Assembly: GCA_008690995.1 (NCBI GenBank)
Contig: VRMN01000018.1
Span: 45,001 to 109,000 of the forward strand
DNA from: Porphyridium purpureum
Lineage: Eukaryota > Rhodophyta > Bangiophyceae > Porphyridiales > Porphyridiaceae
Length of the DNA: 64,000 nucleotides
Direction: 5' to 3'
The translations under genes were made by a program, and so were the position numbers. The notes below the pieces were generated by a model. It was not told the origin of the DNA. It worked only from the letters and a program-made list of their open reading frames with translations, and did no database searches. Within the stretch, counting starts at the first letter, position 1, and each line of letters starts with the position of its first letter. Of this stretch, positions 37,472-45,445 are shown piece by piece.

Positions 37472-38593
37472 ATGGACCAGCAACAACAGCAGGGGAGCGG
37501 GAGCGGGGGTGCCAACCGGGCGGAGCGTCCGTCCACGAGCAACATCCTCCGCCCGAAAAGCCTGATGGCGCTAAACCAGATTCATGCGGGCGGAGAAGCG
37601 ATGCACGTTGGCGAGCAGTCTTTTGAGGACCAGATCGACCGTGTGCTCAACTATGAGATCCGCATTGTGACAGGCAACTCGAACCTACCGCTGGCGGCCG
37701 AGATTGCCAAGCTGCTGCGTGTTACGATCACCGAGGCCGACGTGAAGCGCTTTTCGGACGGTGAGGTGTACGTGTCCATCAAAGAGAACGTGCGTGGCAA
37801 GGACGTCTTCATCCTGCAGTCGACCTCCCCGCCAGTGAATGACCACCTCATGGAGCTGTTGGTCATCATCGACACGCTCAAGCGCGCGTCCGCCAAACGC
37901 ATCACTGCGGTGATTCCGTACTATGGCTACGCACGACAGGACCGGAAAAGTAACCCTCGCGTGCCAATCTCCGCGCGGTTGGTGGCTGACCTCATTGTGG
38001 CGGCTGGCGCGCACCGCGTGCTGGCATTCGAGCTCCATGCCGGCCAGATTCAGGGCTTTTTCAATATCCCAGTCGACCACATGTTTGCGATTCCGGTGTT
38101 TGCCGAGTACTTGCTGCAGCTGGAAAAGCAACCAGAGGATCTGGTTGTGGTTTCGCCGGATGCCGGCGGGATGGAGCGCGCCCGCGCCCTCGCCAAGCGC
38201 CTGAACGCCGCTCTGGCCATCATTGATAAGCGCCGCTCCGGGCCCAACGTAGCGCACGTCATGCACGTTATTGGTGACGTCATCGGCAAGGACTGCATCA
38301 TCGTGGACGACATGGTGGATACTGCCGGTACGCTGTGCGAGGGTGCCAAGGCGGTGATGGACAATGGAGCGCGCCGCGTACGTGCCTGTTGTGTGCATGC
38401 CGTGCTATCCGGACCGGCAATCGAACGTCTTCAAAATAGCCCGCTCGAACGGTTGTATGTGACCAACTCGATCCTGCTCCCCGACGAAAAGCTGATTCCC
38501 AAGATTCGAGTGTTGGGAGTCGCTCAAGTGTTTGCCGAAACCATCCGTCGCATCCATCGCGAAGAGTCTGTTTCGTCTCTGTTCCAGGAGTGA
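37472..38593 (+). CDS. PRS: Ribose-phosphate pyrophosphokinase (PRPP synthetase)
   Basis: 373 residues from the ATG at 37472. It makes 5-phosphoribosyl-1-diphosphate from ribose-5-phosphate and ATP for purine, pyrimidine, histidine and tryptophan synthesis. A ~60-residue variable leader precedes [20 protein letters not shown]. Motifs are [74 protein letters not shown] and the PRPP loop [17 protein letters not shown] (about 277-293). It is the phosphate-dependent class I type, close to bacterial and plant plastid forms. The glutamine-rich leader ([13 protein letters not shown]) does not look like a standard transit peptide, so location is open. Confidence 0.95.
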   Translation: MDQQQQQGSGSGGANRAERPSTSNILRPKSLMALNQIHAGGEAMHVGEQSFEDQIDRVLNYEIRIVTGNSNLPLAAEIAKLLRVTITEADVKRFSDGEVYVSIKENVRGKDVFILQSTSPPVNDHLMELLVIIDTLKRASAKRITAVIPYYGYARQDRKSNPRVPISARLVADLIVAAGAHRVLAFELHAGQIQGFFNIPVDHMFAIPVFAEYLLQLEKQPEDLVVVSPDAGGMERARALAKRLNAALAIIDKRRSGPNVAHVMHVIGDVIGKDCIIVDDMVDTAGTLCEGAKAVMDNGARRVRACCVHAVLSGPAIERLQNSPLERLYVTNSILLPDEKLIPKIRVLGVAQVFAETIRRIHREESVSSLFQE

Positions 38594-38748
38594 TTGATCA
38601 GCAGTGTTTAGCCAGTAGAGCTAGCGTTCCTTCCCAAAGATAGTTTCATGGACGCTCCAGTCACAGTGATCGATTGTAGCTGCGGTCGCAATTCCCACCC
38701 TCACATCTTTTCCACATAACCCCACTGCCTGCTGCGGTTGGTCGCAAG

Positions 38749-39091
38749 ATGGAGCGCCTGTCAGTGAGCATCGAGACGGGCATATGCCATGCCAAGCCCA
38801 CGACCGTTCATCCCGCGACTCCGTCAGACCAGAAAGCGAGCGTGACGTACATTCAGAGGCAGGAGAGAGACACGCGTGCCAGCTTTCTGCCCGCAGCCGG
38901 CACGGGAAACGTGAACCGGTTCGGCTTCAGGTGTCTGGCGGCAGACTTTGATGGCGGCATGTCGCCAAGCTCGAGGCCTTGGTATGGTGTGCGAAGGTGA
39001 GCAGAGGTATGACGAAAATCAGTTGGCGCAACACAGCTCCGGGTCGTTTGTGCTAGAGGACGTCGCACACTCGTCGCTTGCTGGCGAGTGA
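38749..39091 (+). CDS. Small hypothetical gene read in two frames
   Basis: An ATG at 38749 opens an 83-codon frame (MERLSVSIETGICHAKPTT...) ending at 39000. From about 38984 the neighbouring frame becomes coding-like (CEGEQRYDENQLAQHSSGSFVLEDVAHSSLAGE) and stops at 39091. Together they would give about 115 residues. The switch could be a single-base error, a real frameshift, or a very short intron: GTGAGC at 38996 is donor-like. No family is recognised. Confidence 0.3.
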
Positions 39092-39325
39092 GTCCGGCGT
39101 GCATGCCAATATGTACGGGAGAGGTGGTCAGCTGATCAAGACGGAACGTGCGAAGGGAGAGTCAGGGCAGCCATGTTCAGGCTTGCCACTGGCTAAGGTG
39201 ATGAACCGGATTTGGAAGCCTGGATAATGAGCAGCTAGAATATATAATCTAGTCAGAACCTTAATAACTGATCCTTCTGCCGTGTGCAACAAAAAAGCCC
39301 ACCCGCCCGATCGTGCATCCATCAC

Positions 39326-40654
39326 CTAACGAGGCTCGCCATCGTGATACATGTCAACCACATCGAACGGGGTCTCTGGGCGCTTGAGCTGGGACAGCTC
39401 GCTTGGGTAGGATTCCTCGTAGCCGTACACGCCAGGAACAAGCTGTGACGTGTGACGCGAGAACATAGAGAGGGTGTACGCGCCACTATCGCGAACGACA
39501 ATCCAGTCGCCTTGCTCCACGCGGGGGAGCACACGTCCCACAGCAAGCAAGTCACCAGAGAAGCACAGTGGGCCACCAATGTCCTGCGGAATCCATTCGT
39601 CCTGAGGGAAACACTTGGCCTTTGGGTTTCCTTGTGCATCATACACCTCGATGCGGTGGTACCACTTCTCGGGAAGATAGACAGGACGCTGGAACATGTG
39701 TGCTCCAGCATGGCACAGCACGATGTTACGCCCACCGGCGTGCTTGGTGTACTCGACCTGAGCCGCGAACCATCCGACCTTGGCATTGATACGACGGCCA
39801 AACTCAGTCAAAATGCGGTATTTGCCAGTGAAAAGACCAGGCACGCGTTCGCGCAGCTCACATGCGTATTCGGCAAAGGTCATACCCACTTCATCAGAGT
39901 CGTAGTTCGCCGAAAGCCCACCGCCAATGTCAATGTTGGTCACCTGGTTGTCACGCTCGGCGTTCAGCTGCTCTGCAAGCTCGTACGCCACCCGTGCGCC
40001 TTCAATGAGCTGATCGGCGCCGCATCCTTGCGAGCCCACATGCACGTGCACGCCACACAACCACTTGTAGTGCTTGAACGCTTGGACCAGCGCGCCCCTT
40101 TGCTCCTTGAGCGGGACGCCAAACTTGCTCGACGCGCTGGCGGTGCTGGTCTCCTTGATCTTTCCAGCGCCCGTCTGCGGGTTAATGCGCACGCCCACCA
40201 AGCCCTTACGACAGCGCTCGTGGCGCTCACGCAACGCGGCAATACGCTCGACCTCCTGCAGATTATCTGCGTTGACGTAAATTCCGCGCGATAGCGCGAA
40301 CACGAGCTCGGTGCGGGTCTTTGCCGGCGAATCGTAGATGATGCGCGAGGGATGGACGCCGGCCTCGAGTGCGATGTGCACCTCGGCGATGGAGGCGCAC
40401 TCCGCGCCCATGCCAAGCTTGCGCGCCTCGCGCACCATTGCGACGACCGGGTTTGCCTTGATGGCAAATCCGTGCAGCGCCGATGGCGGGAATGCGGTGA
40501 TGAGCTCCTTGCACTGTTTGCGGAACAGAGTCAAGTCATAGAAGAGGCCCGAGGGGTTCTCATCGTCGATAAGCTGCGCCTGCAGCGCGGCCTTGATCAC
40601 GCTCGACACGCGCAGCGACTCGGCTGTCACCTGGCTGCTCTTCACCAGCACCAT
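39326..40654 (-). CDS. Diaminopimelate-decarboxylase-like PLP enzyme (fold type III)
   Basis: 442 residues from the ATG at 40654. It belongs to the alanine-racemase-fold decarboxylases. The cofactor lysine is in HGFAIKANPV (Lys66). HVHVGSQGCG, the phosphate-binding DIGGGLSANYDSD, ILTEFGRRI and GPLCFSGDLLA with DSGAYTLSM complete the active site at the dimer interface. A bacterial subgroup usually labelled diaminopimelate decarboxylase carries the same unusual blocks (SPAKTRTEL, INPQTGAGKI, SKFGVPL). It differs from the standard lysine-pathway LysA, so the substrate is uncertain; an amino-acid or polyamine decarboxylase is equally possible. No targeting peptide is evident. A (GT)n tract lies just before the start on the mRNA strand. 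Confidence 0.82.
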   Translation of the reverse strand: MVLVKSSQVTAESLRVSSVIKAALQAQLIDDENPSGLFYDLTLFRKQCKELITAFPPSALHGFAIKANPVVAMVREARKLGMGAECASIAEVHIALEAGVHPSRIIYDSPAKTRTELVFALSRGIYVNADNLQEVERIAALRERHERCRKGLVGVRINPQTGAGKIKETSTASASSKFGVPLKEQRGALVQAFKHYKWLCGVHVHVGSQGCGADQLIEGARVAYELAEQLNAERDNQVTNIDIGGGLSANYDSDEVGMTFAEYACELRERVPGLFTGKYRILTEFGRRINAKVGWFAAQVEYTKHAGGRNIVLCHAGAHMFQRPVYLPEKWYHRIEVYDAQGNPKAKCFPQDEWIPQDIGGPLCFSGDLLAVGRVLPRVEQGDWIVVRDSGAYTLSMFSRHTSQLVPGVYGYEESYPSELSQLKRPETPFDVVDMYHDGEPR

Positions 40655-40666
40655 ACCTCCAAGCAA

Positions 40667-40668
<2 letters not shown>

Positions 40669-40697
<29 letters not shown>

Positions 40698-40708
40698 CAC
40701 TCTCTCTC
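40669..40708. repeat. (CA)n/(CT)n compound microsatellite
   Basis: About fifteen CA units with one interruption, then four CT units, starting 14 bases upstream of the decarboxylase-like ATG (as GT on the mRNA strand). Confidence 0.9.
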
Positions 40709-40936
40709 TAACACACTGCGTATGGAACAGACTATCTGCGAGGGGGCGCACCACGTCCCGAACCAGCTCGGTATCTATGTGGCGTAGATCGAGGAATCGT
40801 ACGGAATCAGCTTGCCCACCATTCCCACCGCGCTCACCCACCCACTCTGCACACCCGACGCGTCTCTGCGTCTCTTCTCCCTCTGCGTGCGTCCGACTGC
40901 TGCCGCCGCAAGTACCTCGCGTCTCCGCATGGACGC

Positions 40937-40958
40937 CTCTCTCTCTCTCTCTCTCTCT
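40937..40958. repeat. (CT)n microsatellite
   Basis: About eleven CT units in intergenic DNA 120 bases left of the transposon end. Confidence 0.9.
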
Positions 40959-41079
40959 GACCCAAAGCACATTCCGAGAAGTGTGTGGAAGTAGCCCCGT
41001 TTCCTGCCGTCCGCCTGATGCATTTTGAACCACCGCCTCATCTCGCCACAACCGTGTAAGCGCCCGCCATGCAACTGTA

Positions 41080-42520
41080 AAGTGCGGACAAATAGGATAG
41101 GACCCCCCCAAGTTTTTCTGGACTTTATAATAAATTCGATCGTTTTACTATGTAAGGCGGTATTCTCCACTGGAGGTACAGTGAAAAGCGCGCACAAAAA
41201 GGATAGGACCGGGAACAATATCAGCGACAATCCAAGGCTGCGCGTGGACAGGCGGCACGAATTTTGATCTTCGTGTGCGCTCATGTGCGACACCATCGCC
41301 CAGGTACTATGCGACGCAAATGCGGACTCTCAGAGCGCGGAAAAAGAGCCATTTTGGCCTTCAAGGCAGCATGCGACGCTCTGCAGGGAATATCGCGTAA
41401 GATAAACCGCTCCGGTAGCGCAATTCGCCGCTTCTCAGCAGGTGCTGATGCATACAGTCTCAAGTACACTTCCACCAACCCGTCTAAGCTCACGCCGGCC
41501 GTTGTCGAAAGGATCACGAACAGTGAAAGTTTGAGCGAGCTTTTCAAAAAGCGTGACTATTAGCCGAGGATCTGCTCCTGCGGAGGAACAAAATTGCATC
41601 ATGGACCACAGTCCGGAGCGCAATGCACCAGCAATATGCCTTCCATCGTGTGGTGAATAATCTGTCTTTTGACACTCGACCGAAAGCTAGCAAGACTTGA
41701 TTGTGCCAGAGCTCAAACGTCGTTTCGTGAAAAGTGAAAGAAGATTGTTTCTTCTGACAAGAAAAGGTTCGATTTCGATGTGCTCAGATGTCTTTCACGC
41801 CGCATGGTCAAATGAGGTGGACGATACTCATTCGTGCTGGTCTAATTATACTGCGGGGGAAGCATCATGATCTGGGGCAAAATTTTGAGCTGTAAACGTT
41901 TATGTTTGCACATTGGTGAAGGCAGAGTGAGTGCAGATAGGTACGTGCGCATGTTGCAGGGCAAAGAGAAGCTTCAGAAACGCCGCGATTTAGAGAACCA
42001 TGGCTTCATATGGGTGAAAGAAAATACGAAGCGGCAAACTACTGACCAAGAAGGCAGCACTTTCGAAGCAGCCATGTCCACATTATGGAGTGGTTTGAGT
42101 ACTTTTCAGACTTCAGCATGGTTGCCAACGTCTGAGGAATACAGACCGCAAGATTATTGGGGACCAGAGGCAGTACGCGACCGTGGACCGGCTAAAGAAT
42201 GCTGTTTTTGCTGCGCAAGGCGCTGTTGAGCTGGCTAGCTTCAACATACTGCATTTTTCAGTGGAAAATCGAATGTGGAGATGTGCGCAACGTCAGCGTG
42301 CATAGGTGGGAGGCAATCGGAGTCGATTTCGCCTGCGCCTTGCTGCGCAATTGCACGCACAAAGTTGGGGGTCCTATCCTATTTGACCCTCTTTTTTGTC
42401 CTTTTTCCGTGCCCTTCCTCCGTTTCTTGTCCTTTTCATACTAAAACACTTTATTCTTAATATAAAACTCTGAAATTGAGTATAAAATTGTGGGGGGTCC
42501 TATCCATTCTGGTCGCACTT
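41080..42520 (+). mobile_element. Decayed Tc1/mariner-type DNA transposon with IR/DR ends
   Basis: 1441 bases flanked by TA on both sides (41078-41079 and 42521-42522), the target duplication of this superfamily. The ends are inverted repeats starting AAGTGCG. Each end has an outer and an inner copy of GGATAGGACC in direct orientation: outer 41095-41104 and 42496-42505 (reverse), inner 41201-41210 and 42370-42379 (reverse). The end modules are thus about 131 and 151 bases, the IR/DR plan of Sleeping-Beauty-like elements. The interior encodes a degenerate transposase. Its base composition is lower in GC than the neighbouring genes. It is the only mobile element recognised here. Confidence 0.9.
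41309..42229 (+). pseudogene. Transposase remnant of the Tc1/mariner element
   Basis: The ATG at 41309 starts an HTH-like N-terminus (LSERGKRAILAFKAACDALQGISRKINRSGSAIRRF). The same frame, interrupted by about five stops between 41561 and 41840, continues through RLDCARAQTSFREK and KKIVSSDKKRFDFD (first catalytic Asp region, codon at 41756). It then reads GGSIMIWGKIL and EGRVSADRYVRMLQ, typical Tc1 transposase blocks. The C-terminal end (YATVDRLKNAVFAAQGAVE, about 42172-42230) lies in another frame, indicating one indel near 42150. The second and third acidic positions cannot be placed securely. One stop replaces the expected Trp before KKIVSSD, consistent with G-to-A decay. It is not functional. 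Confidence 0.85.
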
Positions 42521-42721
42521 TATTTCATGAACTGTACACTCGTCGGCTTGAATTTGCAGGCGAGCTCCGCAGTACCTTAGGGCGACCCGAGAAGTACAGC
42601 GCGCGGATCGCGTGCGGCTCTATCGGTTTAATGGTTTGAGACGGCCAACGCGAAGGACAGAAAGAGACAGCGGACCAATAAAAATGTGTAGCGCGTCATT
42701 TACTCGGATGGCGTGGAAATG

Positions 42722-43819
42722 CTAGAACAGGTGTTCGAGCGACTTGGCGGCATCCAGCAGGCCAGTCATAGGGTTTTGTGTGGTCCAGCCAAGCAGGCGA
42801 TAGGCTTTGGCGCTGGACACCTCGATCTTGACGTTGAGCAGGTGCCGGAACGTGTGGACTTCCTTGTCGAACGCCGCCACGACCTGCATCAGCCACGACG
42901 GACACCGGTACACCACGATTTTGCGCTCGGGATACGCCGCCTGCAGTTCGTGCGCCATGTCGTACAGCCACAGGAAGCCGCCAACAGCACAGAATCGCTC
43001 GCTCACAGCTTCGGGCTTGGTCATGCATAGGATGTGCAGCTCGGCAACGTCCGACGCGTGCACGCTCTCAAATCCTAGCGCCGGAACGAGTGGAATCTGC
43101 CGTTGCATGATTTTGGTGACCACGTGCAGCGACGAGCGCGCGTACGAGCACGGCGCGCGGCCAATAACGTAGCCCGGATTCACCACAGATAACTCTATGA
43201 CATCCTTGTGTTTCTCGTACAGCTCCCAAAGCGCACGCTCGGCGTACAGCTTGGACTTCTCGTACGAAATCATGGGCGTGGGCCCATCGTCTTGAGACCA
43301 GTCCGACTCGTCAAAGACCCGCGGCGGATGTGCCGTGTAGTCGTGGCCCGCAATTATTGCTGCAATGGAGCTCGTGTAAACAAACCGCTTGACGCATCCG
43401 GCCTGAACGGCCTTGAGGAACGCGCGCTTCACTCCCTCTATGGCCGGCCGGATCATTTCCTCCTCCGGGTTCTTCGGCTCTTGCGCGCTCACGGGCGACG
43501 CCACGTGCAGAACATACGTGCACCCTTGCATCGCTGAGTCCCAATTCTCGTCTTTCTCTAGGTCGAGCTGCACGAACTCGACTCGGTCCCTGGCGAACAC
43601 GTCGCTCCCAAACGCAGTTTGTAACTCGGCCAGCGTGGTTTTCGCTTTGGCCAGCGAGCGCAGCGAACCTCGCACTCGGTAACCATGTCTCAAGCACGCG
43701 GCGGCGACGTGACCGCCCACAAAGCCCGTAATTCCCGTCACCAGCACGAGTTCCTGTGGCGCTCCCGCCGGGAGCGGCGTTGTGCCGTTCGTCTTGTCGG
43801 AAGAGCTTCTCGAAACCAT
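42722..43819 (-). CDS. Extended SDR, dihydroflavonol-reductase / cinnamoyl-CoA-reductase-like
   Basis: 365 residues from the ATG at 43819. An NAD(P)-binding Rossmann start VLVTGITGFVGGHVAAACLRHGYRVRGSLRS (about 25-55), then VEFVQLDLEKDENW, YVLHVASPV, VKRFVYTSS and the catalytic Tyr-x3-Lys in SYEKSKLYAE place it in the extended SDR group of dihydroflavonol 4-reductase, cinnamoyl-CoA reductase and methylglyoxal reductase. NPGYVIGRAP and HASDVAELHI are family blocks. Red algae make no flavonoids or true lignin by these routes, so an aldehyde or ketone reductase with another substrate is more likely. No targeting peptide is evident. Confidence 0.88.
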   Translation of the reverse strand: MVSRSSSDKTNGTTPLPAGAPQELVLVTGITGFVGGHVAAACLRHGYRVRGSLRSLAKAKTTLAELQTAFGSDVFARDRVEFVQLDLEKDENWDSAMQGCTYVLHVASPVSAQEPKNPEEEMIRPAIEGVKRAFLKAVQAGCVKRFVYTSSIAAIIAGHDYTAHPPRVFDESDWSQDDGPTPMISYEKSKLYAERALWELYEKHKDVIELSVVNPGYVIGRAPCSYARSSLHVVTKIMQRQIPLVPALGFESVHASDVAELHILCMTKPEAVSERFCAVGGFLWLYDMAHELQAAYPERKIVVYRCPSWLMQVVAAFDKEVHTFRHLLNVKIEVSSAKAYRLLGWTTQNPMTGLLDAAKSLEHLF

Positions 43820-44470
43820 CCTCGCCCTTGGCTCCCTTGCAAGATGCCCGCATGCGACAAAGTCAGCTCGCTGGACCGGCGAAAGAAGTTGCACCTTTCA
43901 GGCTCGCCCCAACCCCCTCGAACTTAACACGTGCACTCCTCTCCGTCTCCCAATGCACAGCCGTTACACACAAACAATTCGAATGTTGCTAGATCTTCTT
44001 ATGTAAGTCACTTCGAGTCGGCGCTTTTCTTTACACCTTCACTTTTTCCGGGTATTTGAACTTAAAAATGGGTCGTGCCCGACACGCGCCGCCACTTTAC
44101 ACCGACCAGCAGAATAACACTCACGCGCAGACTCACATTCACACACAACCGCTCATCCGTCGGCACGCGTCCCGGCGGGCACTCGCGCAGCACGACGCCA
44201 CGTCTCGGGAGCGCTGTGGTGGCGCGCTGCAAGGAAAGCACCGCTAGCAATGCCTGCGACATGCTTACGCACCACCGGCAGGCGTCAGCCATCCGCGTCA
44301 GTCTCACCTCCATCGCCGGTCGGCGTCGTCTTTGTGATCGTCCGCTCCAAGTCTGGCCTCCGGGCGTCTCATGGGTCGAAGCACTTGAATTTTACGAAGT
44401 TTATGTGAAGCGCGTCGGGGTGGAGCTTTGTGCGAGTCACACACCTGAGACGTGCCCGCACGCGTGCTTC
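43820..44470. other. Intergenic region without a supported gene
   Basis: 650 bases upstream of the SDR and downstream of the small minus-strand gene. A 181-codon plus-strand frame (44075-44620, non-ATG start) crosses it but has arbitrary composition. Nothing regulatory stands out. Confidence 0.35.
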
Positions 44471-44914
44471 TCAAACTACAGAGACCACATCGAGCTCATC
44501 CTCGTCCTCGGAGTGGTACGGCGTGCCTGGCGCTTTGCCTGCACCCACAAGCACGGAAGGCGCGCTGGAGTAAAGATACTGCCTCAACAACCGGCTTTGG
44601 TCCTGAACCGCCTTGACTGAGCCGCCATTCGTAGAGCGCTCTGCTTGCAGCGGGTCTCGAGGTCCCAAATTTCCAGCCAGCAGACTCAGCATTGAAAACA
44701 AAGTCATGTACAACGCGCAGAGAATATGCACGGGCAGAATGAGGACTTGCATGGCCTCAGAAACCAGCTCGACCCTACGTGAGGTGGTCACTGGACCAGG
44801 GAGTAGCTCCTCATTATCTTTGGATACCCGGAACAGATGCTTTGCACGCACCAGTGCGGTAAACCCCAGCTCTGCCAGCCCACCATGGCTTCTGGCCTCC
44901 GTCACGTCCAGCAT
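44471..44914 (-). CDS. Small single-pass membrane protein, hypothetical
   Basis: 147 residues from an ATG at 44914. One strong hydrophobic segment (VLILPVHILCALYMTLFSMLSLLAG, about 57-81) is flanked by a basic N-terminal half and a polar acidic end (SEDEDELDVVSVV). No family is recognised. It could be a tail-region membrane protein or a spurious frame; composition and the ATG favour a real gene weakly. Confidence 0.4.
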   Translation of the reverse strand: MLDVTEARSHGGLAELGFTALVRAKHLFRVSKDNEELLPGPVTTSRRVELVSEAMQVLILPVHILCALYMTLFSMLSLLAGNLGPRDPLQAERSTNGGSVKAVQDQSRLLRQYLYSSAPSVLVGAGKAPGTPYHSEDEDELDVVSVV

Positions 44915-45445
44915 TCTGCAGCTCCTACGTCCAGCCAGGAACCGCTCGTCAAGCTACCACCTTCCTACGCTTGCGCCTGTCCTTGCATCCTTCACATGTC
45001 GCACGCAGTGCTCATCATAAATACAGCCAGAGCCAGACTACCCGCCTCGTCTTCCTCCTCCCTCTCAATGGCACGGCTTCTCCAATTGAGCCAATTGGCA
45101 GAAAACCCTAAATATAACCAACACTAACCCTCGATCTAACCAAGTGTAACGGCTAAACCTTTTTTTAACGTCCCCCATGTTTAAAAAAAAAAAGGGTGCT
45201 GCCTGACAGACTTTTGTGTGGTGTGCTGGTCGACCGGAAAGGCGCAATTCGCAACGCGCTTGGGAGAAGGGCGGGCTGTCTGCGTGCCGCAAAGGAGCGC
45301 AAACGCGGCGGCGAGTGGCCACGGTTCGCGCACGCGCCGGAACGCGCACGCTCTTTGTTTCGGGGTGGGATTTTTAGGGGACGCGGAGCGGCGGAGCGGA
45401 GCGGTTGCGAGGCTCCCGTGCCGCCGTCGAGTTTTCGGACGGACC
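44915..45445. other. Promoter region of the CAMK-type kinase
   Basis: AT-richer than its surroundings. It holds CCAAT boxes (CCAATTGAGCCAATTGG, 45082-45098), a plant-type telo-box AAACCCTAAA at 45103-45112 followed by degenerate ACTAACCC and TCTAACC, a T7 run and an A11 run near 45185. No gene is seen. Confidence 0.45.
45103..45112 (+). promoter_or_regulatory. Telo-box-like AAACCCTAAA
   Basis: Matches the plant telo-box core AAACCCTAA that occurs in promoters of translation and cell-cycle genes. It lies about 335 bases before the kinase start and next to two CCAAT boxes. Similar AACCCTAG motifs occur at 49920, 49971 and 61866. Function is inferred. Confidence 0.4.

Larger units (their letters stand above)
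40655..41079. other. Intergenic region with microsatellites left of the transposon
   Basis: Upstream region of the decarboxylase-like gene. It holds a CA tract (40669-40700) grading into CT, and a (CT)n tract at 40937-40958. The frames here encode repeat-derived low-complexity peptides. No gene is seen. Confidence 0.5.

Noticed and set aside
44075-44620. 181-codon plus-strand frame
   Set aside because: Non-ATG start, arbitrary composition, overlaps the better-supported small minus-strand gene.
45103-45150. Telomere-like CCCTAAA repeats
   Set aside because: Only one full AAACCCTAAA and a few degenerate TAACC units in the middle of gene-rich DNA; a telo-box-type promoter element is a better reading than an interstitial telomere.
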